Assembly (NCBI GenBank): GCA_903873485.1
Contig: CAIQOO010000083.1
Location: 1-64,000 of the forward strand
DNA: 64,000 nt
Source: an uncultured beta proteobacterium
GTDB taxonomy: Bacteria; Pseudomonadota; Gammaproteobacteria; Burkholderiales; Burkholderiaceae_C
Direction of reading: 5' to 3'
This document shows positions 16,289 to 24,434 of this stretch, one piece after another. The translations under genes were made by a program, and so were the position numbers. How positions within the stretch are numbered: the first letter of the stretch is position 1; each line of letters opens with the position of its first letter. The notes under the pieces were generated by a model. The model did not search any database. It was given only the letters and a program-made list of their open reading frames with translations, and had not been told where the DNA came from.

Positions 16289-17755
16289 CTACACCGGGCT
16301 GTCAATGCGAATCCAGGTGGTCTTGGTTTCGGTGTACTTGTCAAACGCATGCAAAGACTTGTCGCGCCCCACGCCGCTTTGCCGATAACCGCCAAACGGC
16401 ACCGTGATGTCGTCCTCGTCATACTGGTTCACATGCACTGTGCCAGCCCGCAGTGCCCGCGCCACGCCAAGGGCCTTGTTGATGTCGCGCGTCCACACCG
16501 CTGCCTGCAAGCCATAGACGCTGGCGTTGGCCTGGCACACCACCTCGGCCACATCAGTGAACGATAAAACCGACAACACCGGGCCAAAAATTTCCTCCTG
16601 GCAGATGGTCATGGCCGAATTGACACCGGCAAAGATGGTCGGCTGAACATAAAAGCCGCCCGATTGCACCCGGGCTTGCTCGCCGCCGTACAGCAGGCTG
16701 GCCCCTTGCGACTTGCCGGTCTCGACATAGCGCAGCACGCTGTCCATCTGCGTCTTGTCAACAATCGCACCCATGATGGTGGCGGAATCCAGCGGGTCAG
16801 CCGGCGCAAATCGGGGTGCCAGCGCGACAGCTTTTTCAAGGAACTGCGCCTCGATGCTGGCTTCGACAAACAGGCGCGATGGTGCATTGCAGCTTTCACC
16901 CTGGTTAAAAAAGATGCTGCCCACTGCCGCTTCGACCGCCTGGTCCAGATCCGGGCAATCGGCAAACACGATATTGGGCGACTTGCCGCCCAGTTCGGTC
17001 CAGGCGCGCTTGAGATTGCTCTGGCCGGCCATCACATGAATCTGCTTGCCCACCCGCGTGGAGCCGGTAAAGCCAATGCAATCGACATCCATGTGCAGCG
17101 CCAGCGGTGAACCCGCCTCGGGGCCAAAACCCGGCACCACGTTGAAGACGCCGGGCGGGATGCCGGCCTCGATGGCCAGTTCAGCCAGCCGCAATGCCGT
17201 CAGGGGTGACTTCTCGCTGGGCTTGAGCACCACCGAATTGCCTGCTGCAAGGGCCGGCGCGATCTTCCAGGCGGCCATGATCATCGGGTAATTCCACGGC
17301 ACGATGACACCGACCACACCCACCGGTTCGCGGGTAATCAAGGCCAGCGCAGTGCTGGCGGTTGGCGCAATTTCGTCATAAATCTTGTCAACTGCCTCGC
17401 CATACCAGCGAATGCAGTTGGCGGCGCTGTTGACATCGACGGCACGCGCATATTTGATCGGTTTGCCCATGTCCAGGGTTTCCATCAGCGCCAGTTCGTC
17501 AGCATGCATCAGCAACTGGTCGGCAAACTGGATCATCACCCGCTTGCGCGCAGCGGGCGCCATGCCGCACCAGCGCTTGTCTTCAAACGCAGCGCGGGCA
17601 GCCGCAACGGCTGCATCAATGTCCGCCTCGCGGCAGCGCGCCACCTGCGTCAGCAAGCGGCCATCAACTGGCGAAAGGCAATCAAATGTCTCATGGTTTT
17701 GCGCCGCTGTTCGTTCACCATTGATGAAGGCGCGACCGTCGTAGCTTGACTCCAT
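16289..17755 (-). CDS. Aldehyde dehydrogenase, PuuC/KauB-like (488 aa)
   Basis: NAD(P)-dependent aldehyde dehydrogenase. Motifs: P-W-N-Y-P (oxyanion Asn), K-P-S-E-K-S-P (cofactor Lys), G-F-T-G-S-T-R-V-G-K, E-L-G-G-K-S-P (general base Glu) and the nucleophile in N-Q-G-E-S-C-N-A, then E-E-I-F-G-P-V. In this polyamine locus it most likely oxidises gamma-glutamyl-gamma-aminobutyraldehyde or 4-aminobutanal. It lies 44 bp after potI with AAGGAG in front of its ATG, so it is the last gene of the pot operon. Confidence 0.87.
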   Translation of the reverse strand: MESSYDGRAFINGERTAAQNHETFDCLSPVDGRLLTQVARCREADIDAAVAAARAAFEDKRWCGMAPAARKRVMIQFADQLLMHADELALMETLDMGKPIKYARAVDVNSAANCIRWYGEAVDKIYDEIAPTASTALALITREPVGVVGVIVPWNYPMIMAAWKIAPALAAGNSVVLKPSEKSPLTALRLAELAIEAGIPPGVFNVVPGFGPEAGSPLALHMDVDCIGFTGSTRVGKQIHVMAGQSNLKRAWTELGGKSPNIVFADCPDLDQAVEAAVGSIFFNQGESCNAPSRLFVEASIEAQFLEKAVALAPRFAPADPLDSATIMGAIVDKTQMDSVLRYVETGKSQGASLLYGGEQARVQSGGFYVQPTIFAGVNSAMTICQEEIFGPVLSVLSFTDVAEVVCQANASVYGLQAAVWTRDINKALGVARALRAGTVHVNQYDEDDITVPFGGYRQSGVGRDKSLHAFDKYTETKTTWIRIDSPV

Positions 17756-17799
17756 GTTGTTCTCCTTCAGTTGTCCCGCAGCAAGGCTGCTTGTTGACG

Positions 17800-18660
17800 T
17801 TATTTGGGCAATAGCGCCGCCACCTCGGCCCGGGTGGCAGCGGCAATCTCGCGCTCGCGCTTGCGAGTTTGGCGGGCGACCCAGATGCTGTAGGCAATCA
17901 CCACCGCCGTGACCGACACAATCAGCAAGGTGGCGGCGGCATAAATGGTCGGATTGATGCCGCGCCGGGCATAGCCAAAAATCACCTGTGGCAGCGTGTT
18001 GACCCCGGGGCCGGACAAAAACTCGGCAATCACCACATCGTCAAACGACAGGGTAAATGCCAGCAGATAGGCGGCAAGAATGGCTTGCAGGATATTGGGC
18101 ATGGTGATCAGGAAAAACACCTGATACGGTCGCGCGCCCAGGTCCATGGCCGCCTCTTCAATCGCCCGGTCCATCTCCAGCAGGCGCGACTGCACCACCA
18201 CCATGCCGTAAGCCATGCCCAGCAGGGTGTGGCCCAGCACAATCGTCAACATGCCGCGCTGCGGCCAGCCAAAGGCGTTTTGCACGCCGACCATCAGCAA
18301 CAGCAAAGACAGGCCAATCACCACCTCGGGCATCACCAGCGGTGCATTCACCATGCCCGAAAACAGCGTTCGCCCGGCAAAGCGCCGGTAGCGCACCAGC
18401 ACAAAGGCGGCAAAGGTGGCCAGCACCGCCGAGCAAATGCCGGCAGCGGTTGCCACTTTCAGCGACAGCCAGAAGCCTTCGACAATTTTGCTGTCCTGCG
18501 TCAAAGCCTCGTACCAGCGCAGGGAAAAGCCGGTGAACTCGGCATCTTGCCGGGTGCTGTTGAAAGAAAACACCACCATGAAAAACAGCGGCAAGTACAG
18601 AAACAGGAAAGTGGCCGCCATCCAGGCCCGGCTGACATGGCGATTAAGCAGATTTTTCAT
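17800..18660 (-). CDS. potI: Putrescine/polyamine ABC transporter permease PotI (286 aa)
   Basis: Second inner-membrane permease of the polyamine importer. Six hydrophobic segments are visible, starting with F-L-F-L-Y-L-P-L-F. The cytoplasmic EAA loop that docks on the ATPase reads E-E-A-A-M-D-L-G-A-R-P-Y-Q-V-F. The C-terminal tail is basic (R-Q-T-R-K-R-E-R-E). It follows potH by 10 bp and precedes the aldehyde dehydrogenase in one operon. Confidence 0.92.
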   Translation of the reverse strand: MKNLLNRHVSRAWMAATFLFLYLPLFFMVVFSFNSTRQDAEFTGFSLRWYEALTQDSKIVEGFWLSLKVATAAGICSAVLATFAAFVLVRYRRFAGRTLFSGMVNAPLVMPEVVIGLSLLLLMVGVQNAFGWPQRGMLTIVLGHTLLGMAYGMVVVQSRLLEMDRAIEEAAMDLGARPYQVFFLITMPNILQAILAAYLLAFTLSFDDVVIAEFLSGPGVNTLPQVIFGYARRGINPTIYAAATLLIVSVTAVVIAYSIWVARQTRKREREIAAATRAEVAALLPK

Positions 18661-18670
18661 GACCAGGCCC

Positions 18671-19588
18671 TTAAGCGCGTGCCTCGGCGGCGTCGCCGGT
18701 GTAATGGTAATAAATCGCCAGCGGGATGACGATCAGCCCAATCATGATGACGGCCAGGGCCGAGGCGCGCGGCCAGTTATTGCTGGTGAACATTTCGTCC
18801 CACACCACCCGGCCAATCATGATGTTCTCCGGCCCGCCCAGCAGCGACGGAATCACGAATTCGCCAACTGACGGAATGAACACCAGCATGAAGCCGGCCA
18901 CGATGCCAGCCTTGGACAGCGGCACCGTCACCAGCCAAAACGCCTTGAACGGTGTGGTGCCGAGGTCGTAAGCCGCCTCCAACAGCCGGAAATCCATCTT
19001 CACCAGATTGGCATACAGCGGCAGCACCATGAACGGCAGATAAACATAGGTCATGCCGACCAGCATCGAGACATTGGTGTAAAGCATCAAAACCGGCTCG
19101 TCAATCAAGCCCAGTGCCAGCAACACCTGGTTGATGACCCCCTGATCGGCCAAAATGCCTTTCCAGGCATAAACCCGCAGCAAGAATGAAGTCCAGAACG
19201 GCAGCATCACCATCATCAGCAAGGCCGGGCGAACGCTGGGCGCCGAGCGGGCGATGAAATAAGAAAACGGGTAACCAATCAACAAGCACAGCACGGCAGT
19301 ACACAGCGCATACCAGATCGAACGCAGATAGGCTTCGATGTAGATCGTCTGAAACAGCCCGCCACCGTCACCGGCGCGAAAAATCGACCAGTAGTTTTCA
19401 TATTTGAGCTTGAGCACGCCGGTCTCGGAATCCCAGATCGGCTTGAACGGCGAAATGTCGTTGCCCATATCGACAAAGCTGATGTAGAGCAGGATCAAAA
19501 AGGGCAACAAAAAAAACACCACCAGCCAGGCAAAGGGCAGTCCTATTACAAAGCCTCTGCCCGGCATCTTGAACGAAAGTGTGGTCAT
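18671..19588 (-). CDS. potH: Putrescine/polyamine ABC transporter permease PotH (305 aa)
   Basis: First permease of the importer. Its N-terminal helix (L-P-F-A-W-L-V-V-F-F-L-L-P-F) is followed by the long periplasmic segment typical of PotB/PotH, then five more helices. The EAA loop is L-E-A-A-Y-D-L-G-T-T-P-F-K-A-F. It starts 18 bp after potG. PotH/PotI heterodimers form the channel. Confidence 0.92.
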   Translation of the reverse strand: MTTLSFKMPGRGFVIGLPFAWLVVFFLLPFLILLYISFVDMGNDISPFKPIWDSETGVLKLKYENYWSIFRAGDGGGLFQTIYIEAYLRSIWYALCTAVLCLLIGYPFSYFIARSAPSVRPALLMMVMLPFWTSFLLRVYAWKGILADQGVINQVLLALGLIDEPVLMLYTNVSMLVGMTYVYLPFMVLPLYANLVKMDFRLLEAAYDLGTTPFKAFWLVTVPLSKAGIVAGFMLVFIPSVGEFVIPSLLGGPENIMIGRVVWDEMFTSNNWPRASALAVIMIGLIVIPLAIYYHYTGDAAEARA

Positions 19589-19606
19589 CGCAAGGGCCTC
19601 GGTTGA

Positions 19607-20710
19607 TCAGTCGCGCAAAACCATGGCATCGGTATCGTCCCACCAGAAGAACACCTCATCTTCCCAGGTGATGTCGAGCAAATTCAGGTGGGAGCCGTTG
19701 GGCTCGGTAATTTTCATCCGCAAGCCTTGGGGTGTGACAACAATATAGGTGTTGAAGGAGCCAAAGTAGGCAATTTCCTTGACCCGCCCGTTGAACAGGT
19801 TGCGGCTCAGGCCCTGAGGTGCTTGTTTGCCGATGCTGACTTTCTCGGGGCGTACCGCCACCGCCGCTGGCATGCCCACCGTACCGCTGATGCTATGGCC
19901 CACATGAATTTCACCAATGGCGGTCTGCACCGCGCAGTGGTCGGTTTCATCCACGCTGAGCTTGCCGTCGAGCAGGTTCACGCTGCCGATGAAATCGGCG
20001 ACAAAGCGGGTGCGGGGGTACTCATAAACCTCTTGCGGCGAACCCACCTGCAGCACCCGGCCCTTGCTCATCACCGCAATGCGCCCGGCCATGGTCATGG
20101 CTTCTTCTTGGTCGTGGGTCACCATGACGCAGGTGACGCCGACTTTTTCGATGATGTTGACCAGCTCGAACTGGGTCTGCTCGCGCAGTTTCTTGTCCAG
20201 CGCCCCGAGCGGTTCATCGAGCAACAGGACTTTGGGCCTTTTGGCCAGACTGCGCGCCAGCGCCACCCGCTGCTGCTGCCCGCCCGACAACTGGTGCGGC
20301 TTGCGCTTGGCATAGGCACCGAGTTGCACCAGATCGAGCATTTCACCGACACGCTGCTGGATGTCGCTTTTGGGCAAGCCTTCGCGCTTGAGTCCAAACG
20401 CCACGTTTTCCCAGAGATCAAGATGCGGAAACAGCGCGTAAGACTGAAACATCATGTTGAACGGCCGCTCGTAAGGTGCCAGTCTGGCTACATCTTGCCC
20501 ACTGAGCAGAATGCGGCCGGAAGTCGGTGTCTCAAAGCCGGCCAGCATGCGCAGCAAAGTCGATTTGCCGCAACCGGAGCTGCCCAGCAGCGCAAATATC
20601 TCGCCCTGTGCGATGGACAAATCGACTTCATCAACCGCCACCGCCTCGTCAAAGCGTTTCACCAGCTTTTCGGTTACCAGGTAATCTTTGGGAAGATTGT
20701 TGTCGGCCAT
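19607..20710 (-). CDS. potG: Polyamine ABC transporter ATP-binding protein PotG (367 aa)
   Basis: Importer ATPase. Walker A is G-S-S-G-C-G-K-S-T, the Q-loop F-Q-S-Y-A-L-F-P-H-L, the ABC signature L-S-G-G-Q-Q-Q-R, Walker B V-L-L-L-D-E-P-L-G-A-L-D, and the H-loop V-T-H-D-Q-E-E-A. A C-terminal TOBE-type beta domain follows from about residue 245. AAGGGT precedes the ATG at 20710. It is separated from potF by a strong terminator-like hairpin, so its expression probably depends on read-through. Confidence 0.93.
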   Translation of the reverse strand: MADNNLPKDYLVTEKLVKRFDEAVAVDEVDLSIAQGEIFALLGSSGCGKSTLLRMLAGFETPTSGRILLSGQDVARLAPYERPFNMMFQSYALFPHLDLWENVAFGLKREGLPKSDIQQRVGEMLDLVQLGAYAKRKPHQLSGGQQQRVALARSLAKRPKVLLLDEPLGALDKKLREQTQFELVNIIEKVGVTCVMVTHDQEEAMTMAGRIAVMSKGRVLQVGSPQEVYEYPRTRFVADFIGSVNLLDGKLSVDETDHCAVQTAIGEIHVGHSISGTVGMPAAVAVRPEKVSIGKQAPQGLSRNLFNGRVKEIAYFGSFNTYIVVTPQGLRMKITEPNGSHLNLLDITWEDEVFFWWDDTDAMVLRD

Positions 20711-20747
20711 GAGGACCCTTTCGCCATTGCAGATTCAAACGGGCAAT

Positions 20748-20785
20748 AAAAAAGGGCTGTTCGTGCAATTGGTACAAACAGCCCC
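20748..20785 (-). terminator. Rho-independent terminator/attenuator between potF and potG
   Basis: Read on the minus strand, GGGCTGTTTGT and ACGAACAGCCC pair as an 11-bp stem with a single G-T wobble around a loop of about nine bases, and six T residues follow at once. It lies in the 95-bp gap after the potF stop. Partial termination here would make more binding protein than transporter, a common need in ABC import operons. Confidence 0.85.
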
Positions 20786-20805
20786 GGCATCACAAGCGCT
20801 GGCGA

Positions 20806-21981
20806 TTATTTGCCTTTTTTGAAGCCGTTGTAGGCGGTTGCCATGGCTTCTCGCGCCTCATTGGTAAAACTGCTGGGGGCAATCATCTTGGCAAAGTAGT
20901 CGGCATCAACAAAGATCGTCTTGTTGCCGGTCATTTCAGGCTTGATCTTTTCAATTGCGGCCTTGTTGGCGGTCGGGTAGTTCATTTCGTTGGTCATCAA
21001 GGCGGCGTTTTCGGCACGCAAGTAGAAGTCAATGAACGCATGGGCGTTGTTCGGGTGCTTGGCATCTTTGGTCAGCGCCATGGTGTCAAAGAAGATCAGC
21101 GCACCGGTGCTCGGCAACAGGGATTCAATCTCGTCCTTGGATTTGTTGTCCCTGGCACGACCGGCGGCGATGTTGATGTCGCCCGACCAGCCAATCACCG
21201 CGCAGGCCTTGCCGCCGGCAATGTCATCGATCATGGTCGAACTGAACAGGCGCACATCCTTGCGCACCTTGGCCAGCATCTCGGCGGCCAGCTTGTAGTC
21301 GGCCGGATCGTTGGAGTAGGCATCCTTGCCAATGTAATGCAGTGCTACCGGAATGATTTCAGTCGGCGAATCCAGGTAGGCAATGCCGCAGGATTTGAGC
21401 TTGGCGGTGTATTCGGGCTTGAACACCAGGTCCCAGGCGTTCTCGGGCATCGGCAGCTTGCCGAGCGCCTTGGCCACCTTGGTCTTGTTGATGCCGACGG
21501 TGGTGAAACCCCAGGCCCAGGGCACCAGGTGCTTGTTGCCGGGGTCGGTATTTTTCGCCAGTGTGCCCATGATGGCCGGGTCGAGGTTGGCCAGGTTCTT
21601 GATCTTGGCCTTGTCCAGCGGCTGGAACATGCCGCCCTCGATTTGCGGCTTGGCAAACACCGAGCCAGGCACCACGATGTCGTAACCGGTGTTGCCGGCC
21701 ACCAGCTTGGCGTGCAACGCTTCATTGGTTTCAAAGGTGTCGTAATTGACCTTGATGCCGGTTTCTTTCTCGAACGTAGCGATCATGTCTTTGGGTATGT
21801 AGTCGGGCCAGTTGTAGATGTTGAGCAGCTTTTCTTCGGTGTTCACCGCCACCGGGGCCGAAGCCGGTGCGCTGGCCACCGGGGCCGGTGCCGCCACCGG
21901 TTTCGGTGGCTCTTCTTTTTTGCCGCAAGCGGCCAAAACCAGCGCCGACAGCGCGAAAGTCGCCAGGTACTTTTTGATCAT
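20806..21981 (-). CDS. potF: Putrescine-binding protein PotF, predicted lipoprotein (391 aa)
   Basis: Extracytoplasmic solute-binding protein of the polyamine importer. The start MIKKYLATFALSALVLAACG has a lipobox (L-A-A-C), so it should be lipid-anchored, and an Ala/Pro/Val linker of about 30 residues precedes the folded domain; Escherichia coli PotF is instead soluble. The fold begins L-N-I-Y-N-W-P-D-Y-I-P, the PotD/PotF signature, and W-S-G-D-I and S-P-T-E-I-I-P ligand-pocket segments are present. The ATG at 21981 is preceded by GGAG; a GTG four codons upstream is less likely. Divergent bases 21982-22280 should hold its promoter; I see no clear elements. Confidence 0.92.
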   Translation of the reverse strand: MIKKYLATFALSALVLAACGKKEEPPKPVAAPAPVASAPASAPVAVNTEEKLLNIYNWPDYIPKDMIATFEKETGIKVNYDTFETNEALHAKLVAGNTGYDIVVPGSVFAKPQIEGGMFQPLDKAKIKNLANLDPAIMGTLAKNTDPGNKHLVPWAWGFTTVGINKTKVAKALGKLPMPENAWDLVFKPEYTAKLKSCGIAYLDSPTEIIPVALHYIGKDAYSNDPADYKLAAEMLAKVRKDVRLFSSTMIDDIAGGKACAVIGWSGDINIAAGRARDNKSKDEIESLLPSTGALIFFDTMALTKDAKHPNNAHAFIDFYLRAENAALMTNEMNYPTANKAAIEKIKPEMTGNKTIFVDADYFAKMIAPSSFTNEAREAMATAYNGFKKGK

Positions 21982-22280
21982 AATAAAGAGCACTCCAAGT
22001 AAAAAGGTTGAAGATTAAGGGATCATTAGTTTAAGCCTAGCAAAAACCAAGCCACGACTGATCAGGTAAAAAACGTTATTCATTTCCAGAATTTTCTTGT
22101 CTGTGCGCACTTGCTGTGAAACCCGTGATAGAAAGCGGTCAATTTCAGCCGCGCAAAGAATAACGCGAATAACGCCATTTGCGCAGTGGCAGGCCCAAAT
22201 AGTACTGACGGTTCGGGCAATTGCCATTCCAGTCCCCGAGACAATGCATCGAACTTATGTTTATATGTATCATTGCACTG

Positions 22281-22550
22281 ATGAAATTCACTTGGCACGA
22301 ACCCAAGCGGAAAATCAATCTTAAATCCCATGGGTTTGATTTTTCTGATGCCGAACAGGTTTTTAGCGGGTCAACGGCTACCGTTGAGGACAAACGCGAC
22401 TATGGTGGCGAACAGCGATTCAACACGACCAGACTGCTGGGGGTGACGGTGGTGGTTATCACCCACACTGAAACCGAAGACGAAATTCATATCATTTCCA
22501 TGCGCGAGGCTGAAAAACATGAAACACGAAAATTCTTCTCATACCTCTGA
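22281..22550 (+). CDS. brnT: BrnT family toxin (89 aa)
   Basis: RelE-fold ribonuclease toxin of the BrnTA type II system. It starts MKFTWHEPKRKINLKSHGFD, in which W-x-x-x-K-x-x-x-N-x-x-K-H/S-G-F-x-F is the BrnT signature, and ends with I-S-M-R-E-A-E-K-H-E-T-R. Known BrnT proteins arrest growth by cleaving RNA under stress. brnA begins before brnT ends (32-bp overlap), the usual toxin-first order. It sits between the divergent potF and the convergent transaminase gene, a small insertion in an otherwise metabolic locus. Confidence 0.88.
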   Translation: MKFTWHEPKRKINLKSHGFDFSDAEQVFSGSTATVEDKRDYGGEQRFNTTRLLGVTVVVITHTETEDEIHIISMREAEKHETRKFFSYL

Positions 22551-22800
22551 CACCACCCGCCTGCGGGTTGGGCTCAAGGATGTCACGCAACCAGAATTCT
22601 CGCAAGCTCTGACAAAGCAAATGGGCAAGCAAAAAATCACCATCATGCTCGATGATGCCGTGGTGCAAGCCTACAAAGCGCGTGCCGGAGGGCGCGGGTA
22701 TCAGACGCTGATCAACGACACATTGCGCAAGGGCTTACAGGCCGATGCGATCAAAGAGGCTCTGCGCGAGGTTATCCGCGAGGAATTGGCGCACGGCTGA
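22519..22800 (+). CDS. brnA: BrnA family antitoxin (93 aa)
   Basis: Ribbon-helix-helix antitoxin that neutralises BrnT and represses its own operon. The C-terminal half contains the DNA-binding ribbon K-I-T-I-M-L-D-D-A-V-V followed by Y-K-A-R-A-G-G-R-G-Y-Q-T-L-I-N-D-T-L-R, the BrnA form of the motif. Its start overlaps brnT by 32 bp. The stop lies 26 bp from the stop of the convergent transaminase gene. Confidence 0.87.
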   Translation: MKHENSSHTSDTTRLRVGLKDVTQPEFSQALTKQMGKQKITIMLDDAVVQAYKARAGGRGYQTLINDTLRKGLQADAIKEALREVIREELAHG

Positions 22801-22826
22801 ATCTGGTTCATAGATACCCTGGGTTT

Positions 22827-24236
22827 TTACATCAAGCCTTTTTGGTGCAGATCATGCAGCGTCAGGTCAAGCGCCTGGCGAATCAGACGCACCAATTCGT
22901 CGATGTCTGCATGCGTCATGGTCAAGGGTGGTGCAATGATCATGCGGTCGCCCACCGCCCGCATGATCAGGCCGTTGCGAAAACAGTGGCCCCGGCAAAC
23001 CATGCCGACCGCCTCGTCGGCGCTGAAGCGCTCCCGCGTCTGCCGATTTTTGACCAGCACCAGCCCCGCCACAAAACCGCAACTCTCGGTCATGCCGACC
23101 AGCGGGTGGTCGCCCAGTTCGGCATAACGTTTGGCGAAATACGCACCCACCTCGCCTCGCACCCGCTGCGGCAGTTGCTCGGCCTCCATGATGTCCAGAT
23201 TGGCCAGCGCCACCGCGCAGGCCACCGGATGGCCGCTGTAGGTGTAGCCGTGGTTGAACTCGCCACCTTTCTCGATCAGCACTTTGGCAACCCGGTCGCC
23301 GACCATGACACCGCCGAGCGGAATGTAGCCGCTGGTAACCGCCTTGGCAAAAGTCACCAGATCGGGCTTGTAGCCAAATTTTTCATAGGCAAACCAGTGC
23401 CCGAGGCGGCCAAAGGCGCAAATCACCTCGTCACTGATCAACAAGATGCCGTATTTATCGACAATGCGCTGGATTTCGGGCCAGTAGCTAGCGGGTGGGA
23501 TGATCACGCCGCCGGCACCCTGGATCGGCTCGGCAATAAACGCCGCCACCTTGTCGGCCCCGATGTCGATGATTTTTTCTTCCAGCCAGCCGGCTGCGCG
23601 CAAGCCAAATTCATCGGCACTTTCACCCGGCAGACCATGCTCAAAGTAGTACGGCTGCTCAATGTGCGTGATGTTCGGAATTGGCAAGTCGCCCTGCGCG
23701 TGCATGCCACTCATGCCGCCCAGCGAGGCACCGGCCATGGTGCTGCCGTGGTAGGCGTTGTGCCGGCTGATGATCATTTTGCGCTGCGGCTGGCCCAGCA
23801 AATCCCAGTAGCGCCGCACCATGCGCACATTCGAGTCATTGCTTTCCGAGCCGCTGCTGGAGTAAAACACATGCTCAAAACTGCGGCCATCGACCTTCGG
23901 GGCCAGTGCTGCCAGCCGTGCCGCCAGCTTGACTGCCGGCAGATTGGTGGTCTGAAAAAAACTGTTGTAAAACGGCAGTGTCATCATCTGCTGCCAGGCC
24001 GCATCGGCCAGCTCTTTGCGGCCATATCCGACATTCACGCACCACAGCCCGCTCATGGCATCGAGCATTTTTTCACCTTCCGAGTCCCACACATAAATGC
24101 CTTCGGCCCGGACGATCACCCGCGCGCCCCGTTTGGCCAGGTCGCCGTGGTCGGTGAATGGGTGGATAAAGTGGGCACTGTCAAGTGCCTGGATGTCTTG
24201 GGTGTTCAACTGGTCTGGCGCGGTCCGGGTCTTCAT
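22827..24236 (-). CDS. Class III aminotransferase, putrescine/omega-amino-acid type (469 aa)
   Basis: PLP-dependent transaminase of the SpuC (putrescine-pyruvate) / omega-amino acid group. Features: S-S-S-G-S-E-S-N-D-S-N (phosphate cup), Y-H-G-S-T-M-A-G-A-S-L-G-G, L-I-S-D-E-V-I-C-A-F-G-R (cofactor Asp), and the Schiff-base Lys in T-F-A-K-A-V-T-S-G-Y-I-P. The ATG at 24236 with AAGGA nine bases before it is the natural start; longer reading runs into repeats. It lies beside puuA on the same strand, separated by a 195-bp repeat-filled gap. Confidence 0.85.
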   Translation of the reverse strand: MKTRTAPDQLNTQDIQALDSAHFIHPFTDHGDLAKRGARVIVRAEGIYVWDSEGEKMLDAMSGLWCVNVGYGRKELADAAWQQMMTLPFYNSFFQTTNLPAVKLAARLAALAPKVDGRSFEHVFYSSSGSESNDSNVRMVRRYWDLLGQPQRKMIISRHNAYHGSTMAGASLGGMSGMHAQGDLPIPNITHIEQPYYFEHGLPGESADEFGLRAAGWLEEKIIDIGADKVAAFIAEPIQGAGGVIIPPASYWPEIQRIVDKYGILLISDEVICAFGRLGHWFAYEKFGYKPDLVTFAKAVTSGYIPLGGVMVGDRVAKVLIEKGGEFNHGYTYSGHPVACAVALANLDIMEAEQLPQRVRGEVGAYFAKRYAELGDHPLVGMTESCGFVAGLVLVKNRQTRERFSADEAVGMVCRGHCFRNGLIMRAVGDRMIIAPPLTMTHADIDELVRLIRQALDLTLHDLHQKGLM

Positions 24237-24261
24237 GAATTGCTTCCTTTTATATACAAAA

Positions 24262-24412
24262 TAAGGCTCTAGCCCCAATGGCACTGACTTAAGGAGGTTT
24301 CCGTTCGGGCTGAGCTTGTCGAAGCCTTCATTGCCCTTCGACAAGCTCAGGGCGAACGGGAAAATTTGGCAAGCAATTGCGCTTAAGTCAGTGCCATTGG
24401 GCTCTAGCCCTT
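24262..24412. repeat. Composite nested palindrome (REP hairpin inside a 19-bp inverted repeat)
   Basis: An outer perfect inverted repeat, CCCAATGGCACTGACTTAA at 24274-24292 and its complement at 24383-24401, encloses a REP hairpin whose arms are 24301-24324 and 24334-24360. Both outer arms continue into GCTCTAGCC-type sequence. The whole fills the gap between the transaminase and puuA and could fold into a long cruciform or a double hairpin in RNA. Confidence 0.85.
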
Positions 24413-24434
24413 GTCAGTCAATCGTAGCTAGCTA
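24401..24434 (-). repeat. Dispersed element copy L, overlapping the puuA stop
   Basis: Read on the minus strand: ATAGCT, 17 nt, AAGGGCTAGAG. The puuA stop codon (TAG) lies in the element's first bases, and its far end merges with the right arm of the composite palindrome. Confidence 0.75.
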
